A DNA stretch of 5,345 bases from Chitinophagaceae bacterium. Lineage in GTDB: Bacteria > Bacteroidota > Bacteroidia > Chitinophagales > Chitinophagaceae. The notes under the pieces were generated by a model. That model worked only from the letters and a program-made list of their open reading frames with translations. It ran no database searches and had not been told where the DNA came from. Of this stretch, positions 1-5,345 are shown piece by piece. The stretch's first letter is position 1; each line of letters begins with the position of its first letter. The position numbers and the translations under genes are program-made. The stretch spans positions 1 to 5,345 of the forward strand of contig CANJDY010000215.1 in NCBI GenBank assembly GCA_947472635.1, in the 5' to 3' direction.

Positions 1-195
1 AGATTAAAGGAGGATGTAAATAGTTTATTGATAGGGGCAGGGTATTCAAGCAGTAGGCAAAAGGGGTCCAATTCCTATTATTATTTCTCCGTAATGTTTG
101 ATGCACTCCAACTCAAAGGTTCGCCCTATGTGGACTCTTACGGCAGACTGGTGCCAGTAATCCGTGCTGGGTTCAATGTTGCCTTATTCAGGTAG
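1..195 (+). CDS. C-terminal fragment of a probable outer-membrane beta-barrel protein
   Basis: The frame is open from the first base to a TAG stop at 193-195, giving the last 64 residues of a gene that starts before the window. The fragment alternates polar and hydrophobic or aromatic residues, as beta-strands do: SYYYFSVMFDAL at about residues 26-37 and LVPVIRAGFNVALFR at the very end. A final strand with a GFN-type motif ending at the C-terminus is common in Bacteroidetes outer-membrane barrel proteins, and the SPYVDSYGR segment would be the preceding turn. The last residue is Arg and the aromatic residue is penultimate, so the classical terminal-Phe barrel signal is not exact. I do not recognise a specific family and infer no substrate. 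Its end overlaps the converging LOG-family gene by 8 bases. The reading frame is secure; the barrel assignment is inference from the strand pattern. Confidence 0.6.
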   Translation, partial: RLKEDVNSLLIGAGYSSSRQKGSNSYYYFSVMFDALQLKGSPYVDSYGRLVPVIRAGFNVALFR

Positions 196-742
196 TGAAT
201 GAATGGACTATAGGATTGAATATTTCTGAAGGATTGCTAACGATGGTGAAGGCATCTTCCATACTAGAGTATAAAAAATTTTCTGCTATCATTTTTTTCA
301 TGTGGGCAAAAAGTGAATCGTAAAAACCTGCAGTATTTACAATGTAAATATGTTTGTTGTGGATACTCAATTGGTTCCAAGTAAGCATTTCAAAAAGTTC
401 ATCTAGTGTGCCGAATCCACCGGGTAAGATAATTGCCGCATCACACTTTTCGTACATCATCCTTTTGCGTATGTGCATGTTTTCAACCACAATCAATTCT
501 GATATCCCTTCATGGTGCTGTTCCCATCCCATCAAGGCTTCGGGAATAATGCCAATTACCTGTCCCTTTTTTTCCAGCACCCCATTGGCTACAGCTCCCA
601 TGATTCCTTTGCTTCCACCCCCATAGATTAATAGGATATTTTTCTCCGCTAGCAAATGCCCAAGCTCAGTAGCATGTTGAGCATACATGAGGGTATTTCC
701 CGTCTTACTGCCACAAAAAACGGCGATTGATTTAAAGTCCAT
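188..742 (-). CDS. LOG family protein (TIGR00730-type nucleoside 5'-monophosphate phosphoribohydrolase)
   Basis: This 184-residue cytosolic protein has the normal length and all the hallmarks of the LOG (lysine decarboxylase-like) family. Family members cleave the N-glycosidic bond of nucleoside 5'-monophosphates, releasing base and ribose 5-phosphate; the plant and some bacterial enzymes act on cytokinin nucleotides. The 'lysine decarboxylase' label seen in databases is a historical misannotation. Visible motifs in the Rossmann-like fold are CGS at 10-12, YGGGSKGIMG at 40-49, IPE at 66-68, MHIRKR at 89-94 and the signature PGGFGTLDE at 107-115, which carries the active-site Glu; R92 is probably the matching catalytic Arg. 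TWNQLSIHNK (121-130) matches the conserved segment after the signature. The ATG at 740-742 starts right at the first beta-strand and follows a candidate Bacteroidetes promoter by about 25 bases. The gene is alone on its strand, divergent from the symporter and convergent with the gene at 1-195. The true substrate cannot be read from the sequence. Confidence 0.93.
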   Translation of the reverse strand: MDFKSIAVFCGSKTGNTLMYAQHATELGHLLAEKNILLIYGGGSKGIMGAVANGVLEKKGQVIGIIPEALMGWEQHHEGISELIVVENMHIRKRMMYEKCDAAIILPGGFGTLDELFEMLTWNQLSIHNKHIYIVNTAGFYDSLFAHMKKMIAENFLYSSMEDAFTIVSNPSEIFNPIVHSFTT

Positions 743-766
743 ATATCTTTACCAATTATTAATAAG

Positions 767-796
767 CAAAGGCACGAATATTTTTTATATTTTCAA
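767..796 (-). promoter_or_regulatory. Candidate Bacteroidetes-type promoter for the LOG-family gene
   Basis: Reading the minus strand, a TTG at 796-794 is followed after 19 bases by TGCCTTTG at 774-767. This fits the Bacteroidetes sigma-ABfr pattern (TTTG or TTG at -33, TAnnTTTG at -7, spacing about 19-21) with one mismatch in the -7 box. Transcription would begin near 760, giving a leader of about 20 bases before the ATG at 742. The intervening sequence is almost all A and T, as such spacers often are. This is a motif match only. Confidence 0.4.
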
Positions 797-821
797 TGAT
801 ATTTTTTAAAAGCCATTCCGT

Positions 822-2363
822 ATGTCGCCAGTTATTTTATTTTCTTTCGTAATAGGGTATTTTGTATTACTACTGCTGGTAGCCTATTTTACCAGCCGCA
901 ACTCCAATAATGACTCTTTTTTTATTGGTAACCGCAATAGTAACTGGATGCTGGTGGCATTTGGAATGATTGGCACTTCATTGAGTGGGGTAACTTTTGT
1001 GAGCGTACCTGGTGCAGTGGGCGATGTTACGGCCAATGGATTTAAGGGGTTTGCCTATCTGCAGGTTGCCATCGGTTACTTAATTGGTTATATGGTAATC
1101 GCCTTTGTGTTACTACCCTTGTATTACCGACTAAACCTTACTTCCATCTACAATTATCTGCTACAGCGATTTGGCACGGTGGCCTATAAAACGGGAGCAC
1201 TTTTTTTTATTATCAGCCGTACTGTAGGTGCCACGGCACGCTTATACCTTGTAATTAGTGTATTGCAGTTTTTTATTCTTGATCGATTGGGGGTACCCTT
1301 TGTTATTACCGCAGCAGTTATATTGCTCATGATCCTGTTGTATACTTTTGAAGGTGGCGTGAAGACAATCGTGTATACGGACACGTTACAAACTACCTTG
1401 ATGATTTCCGGCTTGGTTATTTGCATTGTTTATATTTTGAACAATCTTCACCTCTCTACTGGCGAAGCATTTACCCAACTTGGCAATCAAGGATATCTCC
1501 ATATTTTCAATACAGATGTAAACAGTAAGGGCTTTTTTGTAAAACAAATTATTGGAGGCGCTTTTATTACCATTGCCATGACGGGGCTTGACCAAGAAAT
1601 GATGCAAAAAAATATTAGCGTAAAGTTATTGGGCGATTCACAAAAAAATGTAATCACGCTCGCTATTATTTTGGTATCCGTATTGTTTTTATTTCTTTTG
1701 TTGGGAGGGTTACTTTATTTATATGGCAATGCCAACGGTGGCATTTACCAAGATGTATTGGTTAATGGCAAAATGAGTAAACAATTTATATTAAACAATA
1801 CCAATGTTATCGGCGACAAAGCATTTCCCTCTATTGTGCTCAATTATTTTCCTCCTGCGGTAGGCATTATGTTTATCATTGCATTGATATCTGCCTTGTT
1901 TCCTAGTGCAGATGGGGCTTTAACTGCATTGACATCTTCTTTTTGCATCGATATTATTGGATTAAAAGAAAGGAATGACCTGGATGAAAAACAAAAAAAA
2001 CGGTGGAGGTTATCTGTCCATTTTTGTTTTACTATTCTGTTTTTACTTTGTATTATGGTATTTAAAGTATTGAATGATAATAGTATTATTGATAAAATAT
2101 TGGACCTTGCAGGGTATACGTATGGTCCTTTACTCGGATTATTCTCATTGGGTATTTTCACCAAAAGGCAATTGCCTAATACTTGGATAGTAACGCTGGT
2201 ATGTTTGATAGCCCCCATTCTTTCCTATATCCTAAGCATGAATGCTACAACCTGGTTCAATGGGTACCAGATTGGTATTGAGCTGTTAATTATTAATGGG
2301 CTTCTTACCTTTGCTGGGTTATGGGCAGTTGGTCATTCGAGCAGTTTGAAAGTAAAGGCCTAA
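822..2363 (+). CDS. Sodium:solute symporter family (SSS) transporter
   Basis: A 513-residue inner-membrane protein of the SSS family (the fold of PutP and vSGLT), which couples sodium entry to uptake of a small solute such as a sugar, amino acid, vitamin or organic acid. I count about 13 hydrophobic helices, starting at residues 3-23 and ending near 485-505, with larger polar stretches at about 210-240, 303-335 and 382-396. Family marks are SFFIGNRNSNWMLVAFGMIG (32-51), with the usual polar entry to the second helix; TSLSGVTFVSVPG (52-64); TFEGGVKTIVYTDTLQ (175-190), close to the family's GG-TDxxQ motif; and SALFPSADGALTALTSS (357-373), the helix that carries sodium-site hydroxyls in characterised members. 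It belongs to a Bacteroidetes-type branch whose substrate I cannot name. The ATG at 822 puts the first helix directly at the N-terminus. The next gene starts at the base after the stop, so the two are very likely co-expressed. Confidence 0.93.
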   Translation: MSPVILFSFVIGYFVLLLLVAYFTSRNSNNDSFFIGNRNSNWMLVAFGMIGTSLSGVTFVSVPGAVGDVTANGFKGFAYLQVAIGYLIGYMVIAFVLLPLYYRLNLTSIYNYLLQRFGTVAYKTGALFFIISRTVGATARLYLVISVLQFFILDRLGVPFVITAAVILLMILLYTFEGGVKTIVYTDTLQTTLMISGLVICIVYILNNLHLSTGEAFTQLGNQGYLHIFNTDVNSKGFFVKQIIGGAFITIAMTGLDQEMMQKNISVKLLGDSQKNVITLAIILVSVLFLFLLLGGLLYLYGNANGGIYQDVLVNGKMSKQFILNNTNVIGDKAFPSIVLNYFPPAVGIMFIIALISALFPSADGALTALTSSFCIDIIGLKERNDLDEKQKKRWRLSVHFCFTILFLLCIMVFKVLNDNSIIDKILDLAGYTYGPLLGLFSLGIFTKRQLPNTWIVTLVCLIAPILSYILSMNATTWFNGYQIGIELLIINGLLTFAGLWAVGHSSSLKVKA

Positions 2364-3011
2364 ATGAAGTATATGGAATTAATTCATCCGTTAGCAGAGC
2401 AATATGCAGCAATGGTTTCTTCACCAGAAGACGATCTGGTTCGAATGGTATCGGAGCAAACGACCGAAACCCATCCCCATGCCCATATGCTAAGCGGGCA
2501 TGTGCAGGGTTCATTTTTAACTGCAATGAGTAGATTGCTGCAGCCCCAGCGCATTTTAGAAATCGGTACCTTTACCGGCTATAGTGCTTTGTGTTTGGCT
2601 AAGGGATTGAAAAGTGGCGGGCTGTTGCATACCATTGAAGTAAGGGAAGCAGATGCTGCCGTTGCCAATGGGTATTTTGAGCAATCACCGGATAAGGAGA
2701 AGTTAGTGTTACACATAGGTAATGCGATGGAGATTATTCCTCTATTGGATGAAAGCTGGGATATGGTCTTTCTGGATGCTGATAAAACTGGCTACATTGA
2801 ATATTATGAATTAGTGTTGCCTTCTGTAAAACAGAATGGCCTTATTATTGCCGATAATGTATTGTTTCATGGTCAAGTATTGGAAGAAAAAATTACAGGA
2901 AAAAATGCGGAAGCAGTTCATACATTTAATTTACATGTAAAAAATGATCCACGCGTTGACCAAACCTTATTAACCATGCGAGATGGTTTATTGTTGATTA
3001 GGAAATTGTGA
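2364..3011 (+). CDS. SAM-dependent O-methyltransferase, class I cation-dependent (COG4122 / catechol-OMT-like)
   Basis: This 215-residue cytosolic enzyme is predicted to transfer a methyl group from S-adenosylmethionine to a hydroxyl group, using a divalent metal. The length and motif order match the bacterial COMT/CCoAOMT-like family (Methyltransf_3). SAM-binding motif I is ILEIGTFTGYSAL at 64-76. The acidic residue for the SAM ribose is E92 in HTIEV. WDMVFLDADK (132-141) supplies the metal ligand D138, and IIADNVLFHG (161-170) supplies D164 and N165, so the metal site is complete. The N-terminal PHAHMLSGHVQGSFL region (38-52) corresponds to the segment that covers the SAM pocket in this family. 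The ATG at 2364 abuts the symporter stop codon (TAAATG) and has no Shine-Dalgarno sequence, which suggests translational coupling. The acceptor substrate is unknown; family members methylate catechols, phenolics and other small hydroxylated compounds. Confidence 0.93.
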   Translation: MKYMELIHPLAEQYAAMVSSPEDDLVRMVSEQTTETHPHAHMLSGHVQGSFLTAMSRLLQPQRILEIGTFTGYSALCLAKGLKSGGLLHTIEVREADAAVANGYFEQSPDKEKLVLHIGNAMEIIPLLDESWDMVFLDADKTGYIEYYELVLPSVKQNGLIIADNVLFHGQVLEEKITGKNAEAVHTFNLHVKNDPRVDQTLLTMRDGLLLIRKL

Positions 3012-3066
3012 GAAAGTAGCTGAGTGGAAATGCAATAAAAATACCATTTCAAACATTATTATAAAA

Positions 3067-4260
3067 ATGATTCAACAGGGATTTATAAAAAAACTATTTC
3101 AACAGTTATTGATGGTGATTTTTTTTGCGTTTTCGGTAAATGCGCAAAAAATTACTCCCCAACAGTATATTGATTTATACAAGGATATTGCTGTTCGTGA
3201 AATGAAACGGATGGGTGTGCCTGCTGCAATCACGTTGGCGCAGGGATTATTGGAAACAGAAAGTGGCAATAGCGAGCTCGTTAAAAAGTCCAATAATCAT
3301 TTCGGTATTAAATGTAAGAACAATTGGACTGGAGAGGTAGTAACCTATGATGACGACTCTTTGGGGGAATGTTTCAGAAGCTATGCTTCTGTAGAGGACT
3401 CCTACCGCGACCATAGTAATTTTTTGCGCGCGGGTAAGCATTATGCCTTTCTATTTGATTTGCAACCAACCGATTATAAGGGATGGGCCTATGGATTAAA
3501 GAAAGCTGGTTATGCTACGAATCCAAAATACCCCGCAATTTTGATACGGCATATCGAACAATATAATTTGCAACAATACAATCTTGCCGGTGAGCTTCCT
3601 GTATTGGATGCTAAAAATTTAAAAGATGATACTGAGCTAATTGAAAAAAGTAGAGCCAATCCTGCTTTATCCGTTATCACCCCCGAAGCTACTGACCAGG
3701 GGGAAGCAGCAATAATTCTTGCTGGTCCAGTTAATCAAATCAATTTTATTAATGGCAGCAAATGCATCAAGGCCTTGCAAGGGACTTCCTTGTTATCAAT
3801 TGCCACCCGCTATAGCATTGGTTTACAACGGCTTTTGGATATCAACGAATTGGAGTCGGATGGATTGTTAGAAGAGGAACAGTTGGTGTACTTACAAAAA
3901 AAATCGAGCAAGGGCAATAAAGATTTTATACTGGTGAAAAAAAATGAAACCCTGTATTCAGTTGCTCAAAATAATGGCGTGCAATTAGAAAAACTATTGG
4001 AGTATAATCAATTGACGGAGGATGGGGATGTGTATGCTGGAACCAAGTTGTATTTGAGACCTTTCTTCGGACCGGGGAAATTAGAAAAAAAATCTAGTCA
4101 TGATTCAACTCCAAGACTTACCATTCATGAGGTAAAGGCAAAAGAGGGATTATACGCAATTGCTCAAAAATACAATGTTAGCGTTGAGCAATTAAAAGGA
4201 TGGAATAAGCTCAGTAATGATAACTTACAAATTGGCCAGCGGTTGATTGTAGGGCAGTAA
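3067..4260 (+). CDS. Secreted glucosaminidase (GH73-type) with three C-terminal LysM-like repeats
   Basis: This 397-residue protein is a probable peptidoglycan hydrolase that cleaves beta-1,4 bonds of the glycan strand. Residues 1-26 look like a Sec signal peptide: Lys-containing start, hydrophobic LLMVIFFAFSV, and probable cleavage after VNA, before QKI. The catalytic domain spans about 28-170. AQGLLETESGNSEL (58-71) aligns with the family's AQ-x-x-LESG motif, making E63 the likely catalytic acid. SNNHFGIKC (75-83) and AGYATNPKYP (147-156) are further GlmU-independent family signatures of GH73 enzymes. After a polar linker (about 172-228) come three LysM-like repeats at about 232-277, 287-330 and 352-396, which would anchor the enzyme to peptidoglycan in the periplasm. 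The repeats are degenerate at the usual GDTL position (GTSL, NETL, KEGL). The ATG at 3067 sits just before the signal peptide. A role in wall turnover or cell separation is inference. Confidence 0.92.
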   Translation: MIQQGFIKKLFQQLLMVIFFAFSVNAQKITPQQYIDLYKDIAVREMKRMGVPAAITLAQGLLETESGNSELVKKSNNHFGIKCKNNWTGEVVTYDDDSLGECFRSYASVEDSYRDHSNFLRAGKHYAFLFDLQPTDYKGWAYGLKKAGYATNPKYPAILIRHIEQYNLQQYNLAGELPVLDAKNLKDDTELIEKSRANPALSVITPEATDQGEAAIILAGPVNQINFINGSKCIKALQGTSLLSIATRYSIGLQRLLDINELESDGLLEEEQLVYLQKKSSKGNKDFILVKKNETLYSVAQNNGVQLEKLLEYNQLTEDGDVYAGTKLYLRPFFGPGKLEKKSSHDSTPRLTIHEVKAKEGLYAIAQKYNVSVEQLKGWNKLSNDNLQIGQRLIVGQ

Positions 4261-4291
4261 AATTATCTATGTTCTTTTAAATAGAGGCAAT

Positions 4292-4332
4292 GCCGTTGTT
4301 GGGGCAAATTCATAGCAACGGTTTGTTCTTTT
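4292..4332 (+). terminator. Probable intrinsic terminator after the glucosaminidase gene
   Basis: CCGTTG at 4293-4298 pairs perfectly with CAACGG at 4316-4321, and G-U pairs can extend the stem by one at each end. The loop is about 15-17 bases. The stem is followed at once by TTTGTTCTTTT (4322-4332), a T-rich tract. It lies 32 bases past the stop at 4260, where a terminator of the symporter-methyltransferase-glucosaminidase run is expected. The stem is short and the loop large, so it may be weak and allow some read-through into hpt. Confidence 0.5.
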
Positions 4333-4350
4333 CAATATATTAATTATAAC
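4322..4350 (+). promoter_or_regulatory. Weak candidate promoter for hpt
   Basis: TTTG at 4322-4325 is followed after 19 bases by TATAAC at 4345-4350, which would place a start site near 4357 and give a leader of about 25 bases before the hpt ATG. The spacing suits a Bacteroidetes promoter, but the -7 box shares only the TA of TAnnTTTG. The upstream element lies within the T tract of the predicted terminator. A promoter somewhere in 4322-4381 is likely on context; this particular one is tentative. Confidence 0.2.
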
Positions 4351-4381
4351 AAAGCCTATTTAACTATAAACCAGTCTATTT

Positions 4382-4921
4382 ATGTCCATTGTTAAAGTGA
4401 ATGATAAAATGTTTCAATCTTATATCAGTTCTGATAAAATCCATCAGCGGATAGGTGCACTTGGAAATCAGCTTACTATAGATTATGCAGGAAAGCGACC
4501 TTTGTTCATCGCTATTTTAAATGGGTCATTTATGTTTGCATCCGACTTGTTCAAAGCGATTACAATTGATGCGGAAATTTGTTTTATCAAACTAGCTTCT
4601 TATAAAGGCACTACTTCAACTGGAAATCTGATAACTTCTATCGGCCTCGATGAGCCGTTGATTAATAGACATGTGGTGATCATAGAAGATATTGTTGATA
4701 CGGGTAATACGCTCCATCAGTTTTTGCCTCAAATACGCCAGCAGCAACCGGCCTCATTAAAAATCGCCGCTTTATTGCATAAGCCAACAGCATTGAAATA
4801 TCCTATTGGGATAGATTATCTAGGGTTTAGTGTGCCTGACAAATTCTTACTAGGCTTTGGGCTTGATTTTGATGGACTGGGTCGAAACCTTCCTGAGATT
4901 TACCAATTGGTCAATGAATAA
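4382..4921 (+). CDS. hpt: Hypoxanthine phosphoribosyltransferase
   Basis: A 179-residue cytosolic purine-salvage enzyme that joins hypoxanthine (and usually guanine) to PRPP, giving IMP or GMP and pyrophosphate. Length is normal for bacterial HPRT. The PRPP-binding loop VVIIEDIVDTGNTL (98-111) carries the adjacent acidic pair E102-D103 and the DTGNT phosphate loop. LNGSFMFASDL (46-56) is the pyrophosphate-side loop, SYKGTTSTG (73-81) the flexible loop that closes over the active site, and HKP (133-135) provides the Lys next to the purine ring. The C-terminal segment from DYLGFSVPDKF (145-155) to GFGLDFDGLGRNLP (158-171) matches the HPRT ending that contacts base and metal. The ATG at 4382 fits the usual N-terminus. 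The gene appears monocistronic: a probable terminator lies upstream and a converging dnaJ downstream. Confidence 0.95.
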   Translation: MSIVKVNDKMFQSYISSDKIHQRIGALGNQLTIDYAGKRPLFIAILNGSFMFASDLFKAITIDAEICFIKLASYKGTTSTGNLITSIGLDEPLINRHVVIIEDIVDTGNTLHQFLPQIRQQQPASLKIAALLHKPTALKYPIGIDYLGFSVPDKFLLGFGLDFDGLGRNLPEIYQLVNE

Positions 4922-5054
4922 CCCATCCAGAGCGGTAACCTACTTGTCTTCTTTCATCGATTCGTAATCCTACAACTCCAACGAATATCTAGCAGTAGCA
5001 TTCCCTTGGTGGATTGCAGAATAATGGCAGGCTAAAAATAAAAATTGTCGAAAA
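4922..5054. other. Gap between convergent hpt and dnaJ with no supported gene
   Basis: These 133 bases separate two converging stop codons. About 4922-5000 is roughly 44% G+C, clearly richer than the other intergenic stretches here, and then the sequence turns A-rich (about 5030-5054). No strong hairpin with a T tract is visible for either strand. On the minus strand one frame is open for 25 codons (4988-4914, stop at 4913-4911), and another reads through most of the gap with one internal TAG and a final TAG at 4942-4940. Neither has a convincing start. It may be an eroded gene end, an unstructured 3' region or an RNA, and I cannot choose among these. Confidence 0.35.
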
Positions 5055-5345
5055 TTAAGTAAACATTTCCCTTACTTTGTCGAAGAATGATTTATCTCCT
5101 TTTTCTGGCTTAGGTTGAAAATTCACACTTTGCTGCATCGTTTCGAGCATAGATTTTTCCTCAGCAGTAAGCTGTTGAGGCGTCCAAATATTAACATGAA
5201 TTAACTGGTCTCCTTTTTCATAACTGTTAACAGCGGGGAATCCTTTTCCCTTTAAGCGGAATATTTTTCCACTTTGGGTACCTGGGGGTATTTTTATTTT
5301 GGCTTTTCCGTCAATGGTAGGCACTTCTACATTGGTGCCAAATAC
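5055..5345 (-). CDS. dnaJ: Chaperone DnaJ, C-terminal part (5' end beyond the window)
   Basis: The frame is open from the right edge to a TAA at 5057-5055, giving the last 96 residues. It is the second C-terminal substrate-binding domain and tail of a DnaJ (Hsp40) co-chaperone, which delivers unfolded proteins to DnaK and stimulates its ATPase. Landmarks in the fragment are VFGTNVEVPTIDGK (1-14), PPGTQSGKIFRLKGKGFP (20-37), the family's most recognisable C-terminal motif, GDQLIHVNIWTP (45-56), and the tail LTAEEKSMLE (59-68) through KSFFDKVREMF (85-95). The tail form favours DnaJ proper over the shorter CbpA type, but the J domain and zinc fingers that would settle this lie outside the window. 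The GTG at 5324-5322 is an internal Val codon, not the start, because the conserved sequence continues upstream in frame. Confidence 0.92.
   Translation of the reverse strand, partial: VFGTNVEVPTIDGKAKIKIPPGTQSGKIFRLKGKGFPAVNSYEKGDQLIHVNIWTPQQLTAEEKSMLETMQQSVNFQPKPEKGDKSFFDKVREMFT

Noticed and set aside
5..18. AAAGGAGG directly before an ATG, resembling a strong ribosome binding site
   Set aside because: The ATG at 14-16 is followed at once by TAA, the spacing is zero, and the surrounding bases are coding in another frame.
354..626. A 90-codon plus-strand open frame opposite the LOG-family gene
   Set aside because: It lies wholly antisense to conserved LOG motifs, and its Pro/Ser-rich content reflects the Gly-rich motifs on the other strand.
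2321..2533. A 70-codon plus-strand open frame across the symporter/methyltransferase junction
   Set aside because: It overlaps two well-supported genes in a different frame, matches no family I know, and its composition is that of an out-of-frame shadow.
3027..3050. Inverted repeat GAAATG / CATTTC upstream of the glucosaminidase gene
   Set aside because: A six-pair AT-rich stem with a 12-base loop and no following T tract is expected by chance in such sequence and is too weak to call a terminator or leader structure.
4960..4986. Inverted repeat ATTCGT / ACGAAT in the gap after hpt, considered as a terminator
   Set aside because: The stem is only six pairs and no T tract follows on either strand.
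5055..5324. Complete small protein starting at the GTG at 5324
   Set aside because: The DnaJ C-terminal domain sequence continues in frame to the window edge, so the gene is truncated by the window and the GTG is an internal valine codon.
1..5345. CRISPR array, tRNA or rRNA gene, insertion sequence, phage or defence module
   Set aside because: I saw no regularly spaced repeats, no cloverleaf or rRNA-like sequence, no transposase or integrase motifs, and nearly all bases are accounted for by housekeeping-type genes.

Overview
The window looks like ordinary chromosomal DNA from a Bacteroidetes bacterium, most likely in or near the Chitinophagaceae. The signs are an AT-rich sequence, no start codon with a convincing Shine-Dalgarno sequence at normal spacing, a candidate Bacteroidetes-type promoter (TTG, 19 bases, then TGCCTTTG), and protein types typical of the phylum. 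These are a secreted glucosaminidase with LysM repeats and an outer-membrane-barrel-like C-terminus. The lineage below phylum is an impression from protein style, not a measured result.

Layout. Bases 1-195 hold the 3' end of a plus-strand gene, probably an outer-membrane beta-barrel protein. It overlaps tail to tail by 8 bases with a minus-strand LOG-family nucleotide phosphoribohydrolase gene (188-742). A 79-base AT-rich gap (743-821) separates that gene from a divergent plus-strand run: a sodium:solute symporter (822-2363), an O-methyltransferase that begins directly after the symporter stop codon (2364-3011), and, 55 bases on, a secreted glucosaminidase with three LysM-like repeats (3067-4260). 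A likely intrinsic terminator (4292-4332) ends this run. A hypoxanthine phosphoribosyltransferase gene (hpt, 4382-4921) follows. It faces the 3' end of a minus-strand dnaJ gene that runs off the right edge (5055-5345). The 133 bases between hpt and dnaJ contain no gene I can support.

How the genes relate. The symporter and methyltransferase are probably co-transcribed and translationally coupled, and the glucosaminidase may be on the same message. No shared pathway is evident. The LOG enzyme and Hpt both act on nucleotides or bases, but they lie on opposite strands in separate transcription units. I see no tRNA, rRNA, CRISPR array, insertion sequence, phage gene or recognisable defence system, and no strong candidate for an undescribed system. 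The observations worth a second look are modest: the zero-spacing transporter/methyltransferase pair, A8 tracts placed around the LysM repeats, degenerate LysM signatures, a changed residue at the predicted symporter sodium site, and a gap with coding-like base composition after hpt.
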